Below, one piece after another: positions 12,410 to 25,120 of a stretch of 64,000 bases of DNA. Both the position numbers and the translations under genes were made by a program. The first letter of the stretch is position 1, and each line of letters opens with the position of its first letter. This DNA is from Epiperipatus broadwayi (Eukaryota; Onychophora; Udeonychophora; Euonychophora; Peripatidae): the NCBI GenBank assembly GCA_028023455.1, contig JAQFVV010013310.1, positions 62,001 to 126,000 of the forward strand, given 5' to 3'. The notes below the pieces were generated by a model. It saw nothing but the letters and a program-made list of their open reading frames with translations. It did no database searches and was not told the DNA's origin.

Positions 12410-14846
12410 TTAAAATATATTTTATTGGCAGTTTATTTGGTTACATTTTTTCTTTATAAAAAAAATAGGAAAATTAGTACAATTTGTTGTAAAATTGAAA
12501 AAAAAGAAAAAATACATGATTAGTAATTTTGAACAATTAAAATATTAGTAAAACATTTTTTGATTATATATATCAATGGTTGAATTGTTTTTTTTTCTTT
12601 CTTTACATAGTTTAGTATTAAGTTTTTATCCATTTATTTTGAATAAAAAAATAATAAATTTGTATTATTTATGGTGGTGCTTTCATTGAGACAGGATCTT
12701 GATCAGATTCTGTGCTGTATGTGGTATACTTTATTTGTGAATAATTAGAGTCTGAAGATTTCTTGGAAGTTCTTCTATTGATGTCTACTCCTGCCATAAT
12801 TTTTTTTTGTTCTGGAGTGAGAGTGGCATCATCCAAGACTGATTGTCTAGTCCGGTGGCTGTTTGTGGTAACTTCATCTGGAGAATTGCTGGGATTATTG
12901 GCTTTAAGTTTCTTTTTAATTGGGATGGTAGGTTTATTTTTGTTTGTATTGCAAATAGGATTACAATTCTCAGAAGGCATATGTTGGTCAGCTGTCTTTG
13001 TGCTGCTGCTATTGATTTTCCTTTTCTTTCTTATCTTAGTCTTGTGTTTGTTGGCTATTTGAAAGGGTGTATTGTCATCTGAGGTATTCTCATGATGTTC
13101 TGATGATGATAATGAGGTGTTTATGTTTTCCTCCTCAGATTCTGTGTTTGTGTCAAGTGGTTCTTTATGTATAATTTTATCTTCTTTGGTTTTGGTGATA
13201 GGATGATTATTGATTGAAGATTCTTTTAATAAGGAATGTTCAATAGTTTTAGATGATGATGTATTCTGTGGAAGTTTCTCAGCTGGTGGTTCTTTATCTT
13301 TAATTTTATCTTGGTTAGATTTAGTGATAGATGGATTATTGATTGTAATTTGTTTTATTAAGGAACGTCTGTAAGTTTTTGATGATGATATTTGTAAATG
13401 TTTTTCAGCTGGCAGTATATCATTGCTTTGTTGTTGCTTTGGAGCTTTCGTACATTGATGTGGCTTTGTGATTTTAAGTCCACATTCAGTGCAAAATTTA
13501 TTTGGGCAATTTTTTATTATATGAGTTCTTTCTTTGCATGAGAAACATTGAGGAGAAATACCTTTAAATGTTATAGTTAGCTGCTATGTTTCTGATGAAT
13601 GTACCATAGGAATATCTGTTGCGTTACTGTTTTTATTTAGAGTGAATGAGAACATTGTTATATTTGTGAATAGAGGAGTCATAGCATTTTTGTTTAATTG
13701 ATATTTAAAATCAGAGACGTTTCCATATTGTTTAAGTAATAGTTGGAGATCTATTTCTGAAAAATCAATATGACATTTTTTAATTTGACCTTTTAATAAA
13801 AGAGGGCGCATAATATCGATATAGCAAATCATTTTGCTTTTAAGGAATTTAATATTATTTTTAAATATATCTTTTTGCATCTTGCTGTGAAACTCTAGGC
13901 ATAAATATCTGTTGTTTGGATGGTCTAATAGTTTATAAAGGTAATTCCATAGTTTCTTTTCCGTTAATAATTGATACAGTTCATCGATGGGAAATTTTGT
14001 GAGATCACAATTACTATTTGTTACGGTTATTATGACAGATTTGTGATTGTGAAATTTTTTGAAAGAGTTTAATAAATTTTGTGGAATGGTAGAGTGGAAT
14101 TTTTCTGTATAATAGTCATATAATTCCGGAGTTATTTGTTGAGAGTTTGAGAAATCTGTGTCAATTGTTTCATTTTCATCGTTTTCATTATCAAGATTAA
14201 ATGTATCTATAATGTCCTCCGATGTAAGTTGAACGTTATTTACCACGCTTGCTGAGTAATCTTTAACAACTCTTGCATAAGTGTTTATGTTTAATAAATT
14301 TTCAGAATTAGACGACTTGGTTGGTGAATTATGTTTGATTTCACTTTTATTGGTGTTTTTAACTTGATTGCAGTTATCGCTTTCATTATTTGTTAGATTA
14401 GGAAAATTTTTCATATTAACGTTAAGGCTTTCTCCACGTGATTGTTGTTCAGAGCTTTTTTCTTCGATTTGAAAAAGCCTTTCAGTTAGTGGCTTAATTT
14501 TATTAAAATTTTGATTATTTTTGTTACGTGAATCTGGGTTAATTCCAGAATGATAATTGGAAGGATTAGTACTAGCAATCAAATTATCATCAATATCGTT
14601 GGATTGGAGAGGATTACAAATTTCCTCCATTATGGAAAATTTTAATGGGTTATTAAACGACCCAAAAAAGGTTATATTTAGGTAAGTGATATAAAAAAGA
14701 TTTACCTGTTTGTTTCAAGCTGTTTAATAGTACTTTATACAAGTGTTGTATATATAGAAGATAATAAAATAAACAGTAAACTTTAAAAAACATTGGTTTT
14801 TCAAAGAGCCAAAAAGACATGCTTGTGAGGCATGGTGGTCATCTTG
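12409..14846 (-). mobile_element. Non-LTR retroelement with ORF1 only, inserted in (ACT)n
   Basis: On the minus strand the order is (AGT)n, a 5' leader of about 216 bases, ORF1 (14630 to 12669), a 3' part of about 260 AT-rich bases, then (AGT)n again. No endonuclease or reverse transcriptase frame is present, so the copy is non-autonomous or internally deleted. Identical trinucleotide arrays on both sides suggest insertion into a microsatellite, as known for Dong (TAA) and Waldo-type R1-clade LINEs. Alternatively the downstream array is a 3' tail that later expanded. Unit identity and orientation agree on both sides. Confidence 0.55.
12669..14630 (-). pseudogene. LINE ORF1 (gag-like) with RRM-like region and CCHC zinc knuckles, one in-frame stop
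   Basis: Two same-frame pieces (14630-13584 and a downstream part ending at 12669) are separated only by a TAG at 13584-13586. Readthrough gives about 653 codons. Residues 1-170 are Asn/Ser-rich and low in complexity. Residues about 195-320 resemble the RRM-type core of LINE ORF1 proteins (SVIITV..., KKCHIDF...). Just after the stop comes a CX2CX4HX4C knuckle (CFSCKERTHIIKNC, about 13506-13547), then a second CX2C...HXC cluster (CTECG...HQC, 13452-13493). A long charged Lys/Ser/Asn tail follows. Such proteins bind RNA and escort LINE RNA. The start is the first Met (MEEICNP). The stop may be a real inactivating mutation or a sequencing error. Confidence 0.65.
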
Positions 14847-15076
<230 letters not shown>

Positions 15077-15983
15077 TTTAATATTTTAAAAAAATAAACT
15101 TGTTGTAATGAAGATTTTTAAGTAGTGCTTGAGAGGTTAAGCAATGGAAATAAATTACTATAGCAACATATATATCATCACCATTGAAATGTAAGAAAGC
15201 AAGATTTTTACTTTAATCTCTTTTACAAATTTCTTTTTTGGCATACATATAACAACTATTGGATTAAGCTATAAAACAGAATCACTGGCTGAGACAATAT
15301 GATTACTGTACAGAGGTTTTTGAACCCTTTGCCTCTCTTCTTTTGTGGTTAAGATCTAGTCAAAATGCATAAATTATTACCTAACAAGCATTAAAAAAGG
15401 AAGGCCAAGAAATAAATACCTATTTATCAAATACAGTATTCTATAAGTAATCATGGATTAAATAGTTAAGTCAGTTTATCATTTCAATTCATTCATCATT
15501 CTTTAACCCATATAATAAAAAGGAAATGCTAGGATTTAATTGCTCAAGCAGAAAGCACAGGAACTCATGGATTTGCTAATGTATTTTTTTAAAGTTATTT
15601 CAATCCAATCTGGAATGGCCAAGAAAAGATAAAAATATCTTAAATAATCAATAAATTGTAAATGATGGGGAAATTTGAAATCATATGGGTAACTAAAAAT
15701 CGATCAAATGATATTTATATATTTTTATAAATTTTCGTCATCTATTTTCTTTAAATAAAATTCATTTAAAATAGATGTTATATGTAAATAGATAACTTGG
15801 TATTTAATCGGTCATTGTAATATATTAGTCTTCTTAAAGTATTAAATTTTATATATATCTTAGTTTACATGGTATATATATATATTGTAAACATTTTAAT
15901 AAATCTATAAACGTTAAACTTTTTATCTCTTACTCCTTACAGCTTCCTCTTCCACAGGTCATTGTTAGGCTCTTTCATTGCAG
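15077..15983. other. AT-rich non-genic stretch
   Basis: No gene or element boundary recognised. Short TA runs near 15850-15885. Confidence 0.5.
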
Positions 15984-16136
15984 TGCCAATTGTATATTTT
16001 TATTCCACCTCTTAGACACTTGTGGCCATGTTGCATGCCAATTGTAATCTTTTTAATCTGAGCAGCCATGTTATGGACCAATTGTAACTTTTTTTCTAGT
16101 CACACAACCACGTTATGCACCAATTGTAACCTTTCA
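15984..16136 (+). repeat. Diverged tandem repeat, about 3 units of 40-55 bp
   Basis: The block CCAATTGTA recurs four times (near 15985, 16040, 16080 and 16120), each of the first three followed by pyrimidine-rich sequence and a GCCATGTT or CCACGTTATG block. It lies directly left of the first F1 element and may be an internal part of it. Confidence 0.55.
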
Positions 16137-16160
16137 TAATAATTAAAACAGACAAAACTC

Positions 16161-16161
<1 letters not shown>

Positions 16162-16221
<60 letters not shown>
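16162..16221. repeat. (TA)n microsatellite inside F1 copy a
   Basis: About 60 bases of pure TA at the place where copy b has only a short ATATAT. Copy c has a second expansion at 17354-17390 at the same place, so the tract is a property of the family. Confidence 0.9.
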
Positions 16222-16223
<2 letters not shown>

Positions 16224-16296
16224 CCTCACCCAGCAACTAGGATAAGCAATGAATGTCAGAAGGCTTGTGCATAAAATCCCCATCTAGCGCCTACTC

Positions 16297-16355
16297 ATCC
16301 AATATCCCCAGACTAGTTTCTGGCTTATGGCCTTCATCAGTGAGGAGCCTTGCAT
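16297..16355 (-). ncRNA. Hammerhead ribozyme motif, F1a
   Basis: Minus-strand reading. The core CUGAUGA is 16340-16334, stem II is GGC/GCC with loop CAUAA, GAAA is 16320-16317, and stem III is the self-complementary ACUAGU (16317-16312). C17 at 16311 gives a GUC-type cleavage triplet. Stem I pairs UCCUCA (16346-16341) with UGGGGA (16310-16305). After an internal loop, AUGCAA pairs with UUGGAU (one mismatch). All catalytic core bases of the Schistosoma-type hammerhead are present. The first stem II pair is A-A rather than G-C. The very short palindromic stem III suggests that dimeric RNA is the active form. Confidence 0.75.
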
Positions 16356-16505
16356 CTGAGAGCATTGCATCTAGATATTAGCATCTATTGCAACCCTCCA
16401 GAAACTATCTTTTCTCATATAACTACAAAACTATGAGTCTTAAATTGAAACCACCTTAATGTTTTCAATCCAAGCCCATCAGTTTATATAGTCATATGGG
16501 TCTGA

Positions 16506-16601
16506 ACCCAGTTCAGTACCCATACATTTTTTCCTAATATAGTGGTGGCTCTGAACCCAGTTCAGTACACATACATTTTCCTACTATAATAGTGGTGGCT
16601 A
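16506..16601 (+). repeat. Tandem duplication of about 48 bp at the F1 head-to-head junction
   Basis: Two adjacent copies of a segment starting CTGAACCCAGTTCAGTAC and ending TAGTGGTGGCT (about 16506-16553 and 16554-16601) lie between the inverted F1 copies a and b. They mark the 5' end of the family and may be a local duplication at the junction. Confidence 0.6.
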
Positions 16602-16602
16602 T

Positions 16603-16985
16603 GGTTGTTAAAGAACCAAAGATACCAAAATGTATGGATACTGAACTGGGTTCAGACCCATATGACTATATAAGCTGTTGGGCTTGGATTGAAAACATTA
16701 AGGTGTTTTCAATTTAAGACTCATAGTTTTGTAATTAAATGGAAATAAAAGGTGGTTGTTGGAGAGTAGCATCAGATCCTTAGATCTAGATGCAGTGCTC
16801 TCAGATCCAAGGCTCCTCACTGATGAAGGCCATAAGCCAGAAATTAGTGTGGGGATATTGGATGAGTAGACACTAGATGGGGATTTTATGCACAATCCTT
16901 CTGGAATCCATTGATTACTCTAGCTTGCTGTGTGTGGCAATATATGTAGTGAGTTTTGCCTGTTTTAACAACAATTATACACAAG
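16603..16985 (+). mobile_element. HHR-bearing retroelement F1, copy b
   Basis: Starts near GGTTGTTAAAGAACC and includes ACTGAACTGGGTTCAGACCC, the hammerhead region (16805-16863), CACTAGATGGGGATTTTATG and GAGTTTTGCCTGTTTTAACA. It ends near ATTATACACAAGC. It forms an inverted repeat with copy a, and copy c follows in the same orientation. Confidence 0.7.
16805..16863 (+). ncRNA. Hammerhead ribozyme motif, F1b (cleavage-site mutant)
   Basis: Stem I outer strand AUCCAA (16805-16810) pairs with UUGGAU (16858-16863) and inner UCCUCA (16814-16819) with UGGGGA (16850-16855). The core CUGAUGA is 16820-16826, stem II GGC/GCC, and GAAA 16840-16843. Stem III is AUUAGU instead of ACUAGU, and position 17 is G (16849) instead of C. 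Since G17 is not a cleavable H base, this copy should be inactive. Confidence 0.7.
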
Positions 16986-17039
16986 CATAGCAGGAGGTAG
17001 TCATGTGATGTTTTTTGGCTTAAAACAATCCTGCCTAAT

Positions 17040-17346
17040 AAGATAGTGATGGCTATGGCTACTGAATTGGGTTCAGAACCATATGACTATTTAATCTGAT
17101 GGGCTTGGATTGAAAACATTAAGGTGTTTTCAATTTAAGACTCATAGTTTTGTAGTTAAATGGAGATAAAAAGATGGTTTCTGGAGAGTTGCATTAGATC
17201 CCAAGAACTAAATGAAGTGCTCTCAGATCCAAGATAAGTAGGCACTAGATGGGAAGTTTATGCACAAGCCTTCTGGCATCCATTGATTACTCTAGTTTGC
17301 TGTATGTGACAATATATATAAATAATATAATAAATATAAAAAATAA

Positions 17347-17392
<46 letters not shown>

Positions 17393-17430
17393 AGTTTTGC
17401 CTGTTTTAACAACAGTTATACACAAGCATA
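17040..17430 (+). mobile_element. HHR retroelement F1, copy c, with the ribozyme deleted
   Basis: It follows the family from the GTGATGGCTATGG block to ACAACAGTTATACACAAGC. At 17227-17240 the outer stem I strand ATCCAAG joins directly to AAGTAGGCACTAG, so about 50 bases that hold the hammerhead core in the other copies are missing. The TA tract (17354-17390) is expanded. Confidence 0.7.
17354..17390. repeat. (AT)n microsatellite inside F1 copy c
   Basis: A pure AT run at the family's internal TA site. Confidence 0.9.
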
Positions 17431-20153
17431 AGAGGAAGTTTATTGGTTTTTATAATAATATGAGTGTGATAGCTGTTATAACTTGTAACCAATACAATAT
17501 CTGTTACAAAATGGAACTTGAGTCTATTCTGACCTCATGTATCTGGCATTTCTAGCCCAAGTTGGTGTTCCCTTTATAACCTTTTGGTCAGATGGATCAA
17601 TGGATGCTTCTCCATTACCAGTTCACATTATTTCTAAAGCCTATTGGGATCGATGATGATGGGATAGAACATCCATAATCATATTTGTCAGGGTGACAAA
17701 TTGCATCTTCAATGAAAATGTTGAGGCTAAACCTTATTTCAATAACTTATTAATAAATTTCAATAATGATATCTAATGAATGGGTTAATAAATAATCAAT
17801 CGATTAAGAGAACACCGAGAATGCATTAAAATAATAATATTAATACTCTTGGAATTTCGTGGTTATTAAAGAGAAGAAACTTTAAACTCAACTTCCATTA
17901 CAATTTATATTCTCAGCACACTCCCCATTCACTATCATTAAAGTCACAATTAAAATTTTGTTTCAGATTACAGATAGTTCTATGTCCATTTCTACCCTCC
18001 TGATCCATCCCTCCATCAACCTCACCTTCATAGGTCTATTGCACTACTATCTCTTTTTTACTCTCAAATTTTCCTTAATGCTATCTAGTTTATCTCCTAT
18101 GATTATATCTTCTCAGGGTTTTAAAAAAATAAGGGCTGGAAGTCAAACAAGCTGCTATGGATTATTGGTGATAAACACCCTTCTCATGATCACCACAAAG
18201 TTGATCCTGACAGACTTTAACGTAGCCAATGTCCACTTACATTAAAGTTTGAGTAATTAAGCTTGCATTAAATCTTTTTAAAAATAACATATTATAAACA
18301 CTTTCATAATTAAAGTAAATCATAAGGAAGTGTATCTAGAGAGGTGTTTCAATACAATGGATGGTGAAAGGATTTTATGCCCACCCACTGCATCCACTAT
18401 CATCCAATAACCATCCTATTTCATAAACTATATTTCAACGATGCTGGATTATTTCTGGAGTATTGGTAATCTTTAGTATTGCCACACTGCATAAGCTTGG
18501 AAAATTAACCATTTAAATAAATTTTGCCAGATATTATTTAACAAAATGATACTTCAAATATAAATAATAATGTATTGGTGTATGATTGGATTTGAGATTT
18601 CTAGATTGTAATAACCCACAAAACATTGAGATGTATGCAAATTTTTATTTAATAAAAAAATTTTATTAACAAATTATAACTCAATAACATTATATGTATG
18701 TTAAAGACATTGTTTACATGATTCCCCTGTTTTACAACCATGTGACATAAAAAATATCTAAATCAACAGATAATTTTAAGAGGTTTTAAAATATAAATAT
18801 TCAGTCTTATTTATTAGGGAACCACGATCGCCATGGAGTAATACTAATAACAGCCAGATAAAATTAATAGTTACCTTCATATATATTTTGTACTTTTAAC
18901 TAAGACATAGTACTAAATCCCCCCCTCCAGTGTTTAATGCTTATAATTAATTATTTATTTCTAATGGTAACACCACTAGTAATAAAATCTAATAACTTTT
19001 ATTTTAATCTAATAAACCTTTGCCATATGCTTTGCAATGGAGATATTTTATGTATGGTGACACATCTCACCATTAAGTTAATTTTAGTTATTTTTTAAAT
19101 ATCAACAAATCAGTACCTAGCTTAATACCTATCATACATGCATACAATCTATATTCAATTTTTTATGACAATAATATTTCAGTAATATTACCATTCTAGC
19201 AAAGTTCTCAGCTGACTGTGGATATATTTGTTAGAAAATTTTATATATGCATTACTTACAATGTTCTTAGGTTTTATTTAACCCTTACATTTAATATTCA
19301 TTTATGTTATTATTTTTGGCTCTTATTGATTAGTTAAAATATATAAACAAAACAATATTCAAGTATACCAATCGCACACACACTACCCACACTCATCCTG
19401 ATATCAAATTGAGTTTACGACTGTAACCAATATTTATAAGTAATACTTAGCAATAGCTGTAAATCATACACTCATCAAAAATATCAACATTAATATGAAG
19501 TAAGGAGTACCCAAATAAGAGGAAACCTTTTCATTAGGGTTGAGGTATGCTAAGATTTTATCACTAGTCATACAGAGAGACTTGGGTTTACCTATTAACC
19601 TCTGACCATCGATAAAGAAATCATCTTACATGTAGAAAATAACCAAGTGGGAAAACTCTTCCACTGTAATTAAATACTTTATAAATATGAAATAGTTATC
19701 TTAGTGAGCAAGCTAAACTACAACTCCAATAGCTTGGTGTGGACTCTTTGTCCATCCACATATACACAGGTCTAACATCAATTTGTACAAGTAAAACTTT
19801 CACATCTACATTCCTCTTGAGAAATTGTACAACAAAAAATGAGCCAACAATTTTCCAAGCCTTAATTAGCTTATATCTAACTTTAACTTTATGATAATAG
19901 TAATAAGAAATGTGTATTAAATTTTTAAAAAAACGATCTCTCTTCACTTTTACACCATAATGGTGATGTTTTAGCCCAACATTCATACAACTTTCCTAAA
20001 ATATAGCAATAGGTCTAAGCATTTGATAGTAACTCCTGATCTGATTCAAAAACATTTCACTTGACAATATTTCTCTCGCTTCATAATAAAAAAAAAATAA
20101 AGCATTTAATACAGGCACATACAAAATGATTTGATATTAACTTATCTACCCCC
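17431..20153. other. Non-genic stretch
   Basis: No gene found. ORFs at 17958-18245 (plus) and 19696-19986 (minus) have no recognised motifs, and coding is not supported. A few richer patches (17510-17720 and 18350-18440) may be parts of old repeats. Confidence 0.45.
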
Positions 20154-20638
<485 letters not shown>

Positions 20639-22373
20639 TTTAAGTGGATTAGCTTTAAACGGATATATATGAATAAAAAAAAAATTGTTCTCTTTTTTTT
20701 TTTTAGATTAAATGTTCGAAATGAATAACAAATAATAAAAATATACTTAAATCGTCCTTGCAGATTGTCCTTCCGATTACTGGTTTCCATTTTTCCCTTT
20801 TTTTTCTTTTGTTTGTTCATGTGCACACATGGCTTTATGTGAAAGAGTCACTGTGATACAAGTTCAATTCTTATGCCAACATATACAAACTTTTTACACT
20901 GATGATAAGATTTTTTCATTTTGGTTTCTGGGATTAACTACACTTTACAGCTGAACAGAACTTGCTTTTAATTTTTGAATATATAAGTCCACTTCTTGAT
21001 GTGCTTTTCAGTTTGTTTATTATTCATAATTTGATGCTTCATATGCGAAATGAAAATCTTTTTTTTTCTCTCTAGTTTAAATTTTACCATATGCCAATTC
21101 CTGATAAATTAGGTGTATTAAGATATAATGCAAATCATGAAGTTAATTAATTTCAGGAGAGAATGGGATGTGCACCTAATATGCACTTACTCAAGTGTCA
21201 TTTGTCTACAAATCATATTTGTATTTGGCTAAGTTTATCATCCGGGAGACATACAGAATTGCTAACAAAAACAATTTATTTTTTCTCTTTTTCTTTTTTT
21301 TATAAATTTTCCTTTAACTCTACAACTAGGCTTCTCTATAATCGATGATAAGAGAGCCTGAAAAGAGATAGCAAGCCAACCAACAAAAAGTGACCAAACC
21401 AACAACTGACCAAGCTCTTATATTGTCTCAGTTACTTCATCCCCCCTGACTGGTTGACCTTCCACCATTTATTTCTATGATTTTCCTTGATTAATTGCTT
21501 ATTGTTTTTTTCTTTTGTTTCTTATTTTAAACTTAAGCCATTCTGAATAACCACCTGCCAAATTCATGTCTGCTTTCCAATGGCTGACCACCCATTGTTT
21601 TTAAACTTAAATTCCTGTGTGACAGATTTAACTTAATTTACTTTAGTGATTTACTTTAGTAATTTTCTGCTGTGGGAAATCCCCCAAAGAACAAATGAAA
21701 GAAAACTCTTCCCCCCCTTTTTCTTTTTTTAATAATAATAAAAAAATGTATAGCAACCCAATTTCAAACCTAGAATTTTGACTGAATTTTTTTTGGCTGC
21801 TATGAATGAACTATTAAAATGAATTACTTCTTCTTTAAAGGAGTTCTCCATGAGATGACATGGAATAATTATTATTTAATCATGAACATTACAATTAAAA
21901 TCCACAATCCAATCAAATTACATACACACATACAATTCTAATTAAACCAATTCCACAAGACTTATGATTACTTCTTAATTATTTTTTTACAATTTAATTT
22001 TATGAGCTATTGAGTTCGAACCTGTCATTGTAAAACCAATATTATCTATGTTCACTCTCTAAAGTAGTTTTATAAATCACACAGCCCTCTCCCTTCGTTC
22101 CAATCTCCAACTATTAAAGTGATGTATAAACATTGCTAATCTATAAATTATATTTTTAGCTATTAAATTGTTTGCATGGACATTATTTATGATTTTTTTA
22201 TTAATTTTCTTTATTATTTAATTATTTTTAATTTTATTATCAGATGTCTTTACAAAAGCTAGATCATGTTATAGTTGTTTAGCATCAATCATGAAGATAG
22301 ATGTTCCTACATACGTTATATAGGAGTCATTTATATATATTTTGTTTACCTATAAAAGTTACATAATACAGGC

Positions 22374-22375
<2 letters not shown>
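20639..22375. other. Non-genic stretch
   Basis: No gene found. Contains homopolymer C and T runs (for example near 21440 and 21710) and short ORFs without motifs. I recognise no element. Confidence 0.45.
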
Positions 22376-22440
<65 letters not shown>

Positions 22441-22460
22441 ATATATATATATATATAATA
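22376..22460. repeat. Compound (CA)n(TA)n microsatellite
   Basis: A CA run (about 22376-22397) passes into TA, interrupted by AATAATA. The repetitive peptide on the minus strand is an artefact. Confidence 0.95.
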
Positions 22461-22954
22461 CATGGTAAGTGTTTAATGAAGCCCATATTAAGAAAGTTAT
22501 GAATTAAGAAGTTGAATTGCAGGCTATCATAGAAGTCTTTTATAAATAATAGGCACAAATAGTTGAGCATGACAAGGAGTGTAGTCCAGTGTAAATGAAG
22601 CAAATAAATATCTATTTAGCATGATAGGACATATTTTTCTGATATATTATTTTGTGTCTGTTGTTGTTATCTTGCTAATGACCTAGCCTTGAAAGGCACA
22701 TCAATGATATTAAATTATTAATTCAATAAGCTATTATTAATCTATCATTTTTCTTTATTACAGTTTGTATGATAACTAGTGAATCATTTCTATGCAAACA
22801 TAAATTCTAATATTTGCCAATTGCTGGAAAACATTTTAAATTTAACTCATGTTGAACTGATGATGAAAATAGACTAGTTGCAGTATTACTTTTGATTTGC
22901 CCATGTAGTTCTAAACACCTTACTGATTGAGCTGTTTATTTATGAATAAATTGA

Positions 22955-23128
<174 letters not shown>

Positions 23129-24058
23129 GGTGAGATTGAAAAAAATTCAATGTGATTTATTTTAGACTTATATACAAACGTAATTAACTAACAAACTTAT
23201 ATAAAACTACTATATGCTGCAAATATTAATAATGTTTTATAAGTTCTTAAAATTTCAATCTCAAAGTTATGTGGAGTTATTTATCACTCTCACCTCTTTA
23301 TATTTATTTTTACTATTATCTACTATATAACATGGCAGTCTGATAATATATTCATATTTGTCTTAGCAAAATACATCTTCAAGTCTGCAATTAAATCCAG
23401 TAAAGGGTCTTGAGGCAAAGTAAATAAGCCCAAAGTAGTAAATATCATGTAGGTCTGCTAAGCAATCATTTGTGTTTGCTTGTCTTAATAGAGTGAAAAC
23501 TTTTACAATATTTAGTAAATGAGGTTGATTATTATTTGATTGGTCTAGAAAAACAAACTATTTATGAAAGCCCATAAAACAATTATCTTTCATGATGATG
23601 ATAATTATTATCCTCCAGTATTTAAATTGAGGATTATTTTGAAATAGTAAACAACATATTCTTCTTAATAGTGTCTTTACAGAACTGTCTGATAGCACAC
23701 TTGATATATCCGGAGTTGAAATTAGATTTAAGAAACAAAACAGTACTATTTATTAGATGCGTTATATAATTTTTTATTGTTATTATTCGTTTTTTTTTTT
23801 TTTGAATTTATAATGTAATCTTTTTTAATACTTCTTTTTTGTCGTTAATTAAATATACATCTTCTTTGAATATTCGCAATATTAAAAGTCATATCCAGAA
23901 TATAAACTTACACAAGAATCTTATCAGGATTTAATACATCATTATTGCATTAATACTATCTGAAATATAAAAGTATTGTTTAGATAGTGTACAGATAATT
24001 TATTTTAATTTGTCATATCCTAGAGTGCATAAATACACTCGATAGACTTGCATATATA
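23129..24058. other. AT-rich non-genic stretch
   Basis: Nothing recognised beyond short T runs. Confidence 0.5.
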
Positions 24059-24131
24059 TATTTTAATATAAAGAAAACTATCATGCATATTGAATATATA
24101 TGTGTATATATAACTAATGCAAGACACTGTA
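24059..24131 (+). repeat. 73-bp exact direct repeat, copy 2
   Basis: Identical to 3972-4044, the sequence just left of the 500-N gap. Here the sequence continues through 24132 into apparently unique DNA. Confidence 0.8.
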
Positions 24132-24724
24132 AGCTGTTTGTAGGCACTATTATAAAGCATTTATTACATTTATACAAATTTTGTCTAATTATAGTTTATC
24201 TCTTCAAGTCTTACGATGCAGTGAAAGTATGATATTAGTTCCTTAGGTTAGATTATCTTTGAAAAAATTCAGTTATTGCATTTAAGACAAAACAATACAC
24301 CTACAAAGCCAATGTTACATTTGATCATTATTGATGGAATATAATGTGTTTGTGCTTAATGATTGTAAAAAAAGGTTAAGCCAAATTATTAAACATATTT
24401 TTTTGGTGTTTAGCATTTTTTTCATCAGTAGTTAACTAATCACATAATAAAAATATTGACTCTTCTATATTCAGCACATTTATACTCATCTAAATAATTT
24501 AACTACTGGACACTTTATCTTAAACAGTAATAGCTAGAGGCACATTTATAAATCAATAAAGGATAGATTGATGTGATGGATCTATGCTAATGAATGAGGT
24601 GATTTTATTTTATTTATCTATAAACATCATTTGAATGTGTTATATTTATATAATAATTAATCTTGTAGGAGCAATTCACTTCACAGTGCATCTGTGCTAT
24701 TTATTATAAGTTTGACTAAACAAT

Positions 24725-24800
24725 TATGCTTGCATTATTGATCCATATCCCCAAGACTACCTTTTGGTTTATGTCCTTCGTCAGTGAAAAATCTTAGACA
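24725..24800 (-). repeat. Degenerate F1 fragment with decayed hammerhead core
   Basis: The minus strand reads CACTGACGAAGGACATAAACC, then AAAGG, then GTAGTCTTGGGGATATGGAT. This follows the F1 hammerhead region with CUGACGA (24784-24778) kept, but the GAAA segment changed to AAAG. Stem II pairing is lost. Only the ribozyme part of the family is preserved here. Confidence 0.55.
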
Positions 24801-25120
24801 TAATGTGTATGGATACTTTACACATTTGAATATTTAAGCTTATGATAGCTGTTTTTATGTTCCTTGATTATTTTTTCATCAAATAAACTGTAGTGAAGAC
24901 TATCTAAATTGTAGACTTTCATATGTATAAAACTTCCTATGATAGCTGACAAACTTTTAAATATGTAGGAATTGTATGATGTAAAAAAATATAAAATATT
25001 ATAATAGCTAGTGAATGGAATGATTATCTAGTTATATGTTTAAGCATTTAAAGTGGTATTCTCACATAATTAATTAGATTTATTGTACCCACATACATTC
25101 CCATCATAATTTTCAATCAT

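Larger units (their letters stand above)
16141..16553 (-). mobile_element. HHR-bearing retroelement F1, copy a
   Basis: This copy is the reverse complement of 16603-16985. On the minus strand the order is GAACTGGGTTCAGACCC, then CTTGGATTGAAAA and TTAAGACTCATAG blocks, a hammerhead motif (16297-16355), a CAAGCCTTCTG block, an expanded (TA)n tract and a TTTTGTCTGTTTTAA end. It faces copy b head-to-head. No coding frame. Its layout suggests a Penelope-type pLTR or a non-autonomous HHR retroelement. Confidence 0.7.

Noticed and set aside
12763-13082. Plus-strand hydrophobic ORFs (79-99 codons) that look like membrane proteins
   Set aside because: They are antisense shadows of the Lys/Ser/Asn-rich tail of the minus-strand LINE ORF1.
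24400-24432. CUGAUGA on the minus strand near 24425 resembling F3
   Set aside because: No GAAA segment and no stem II pairing; at most a very decayed F3 remnant.
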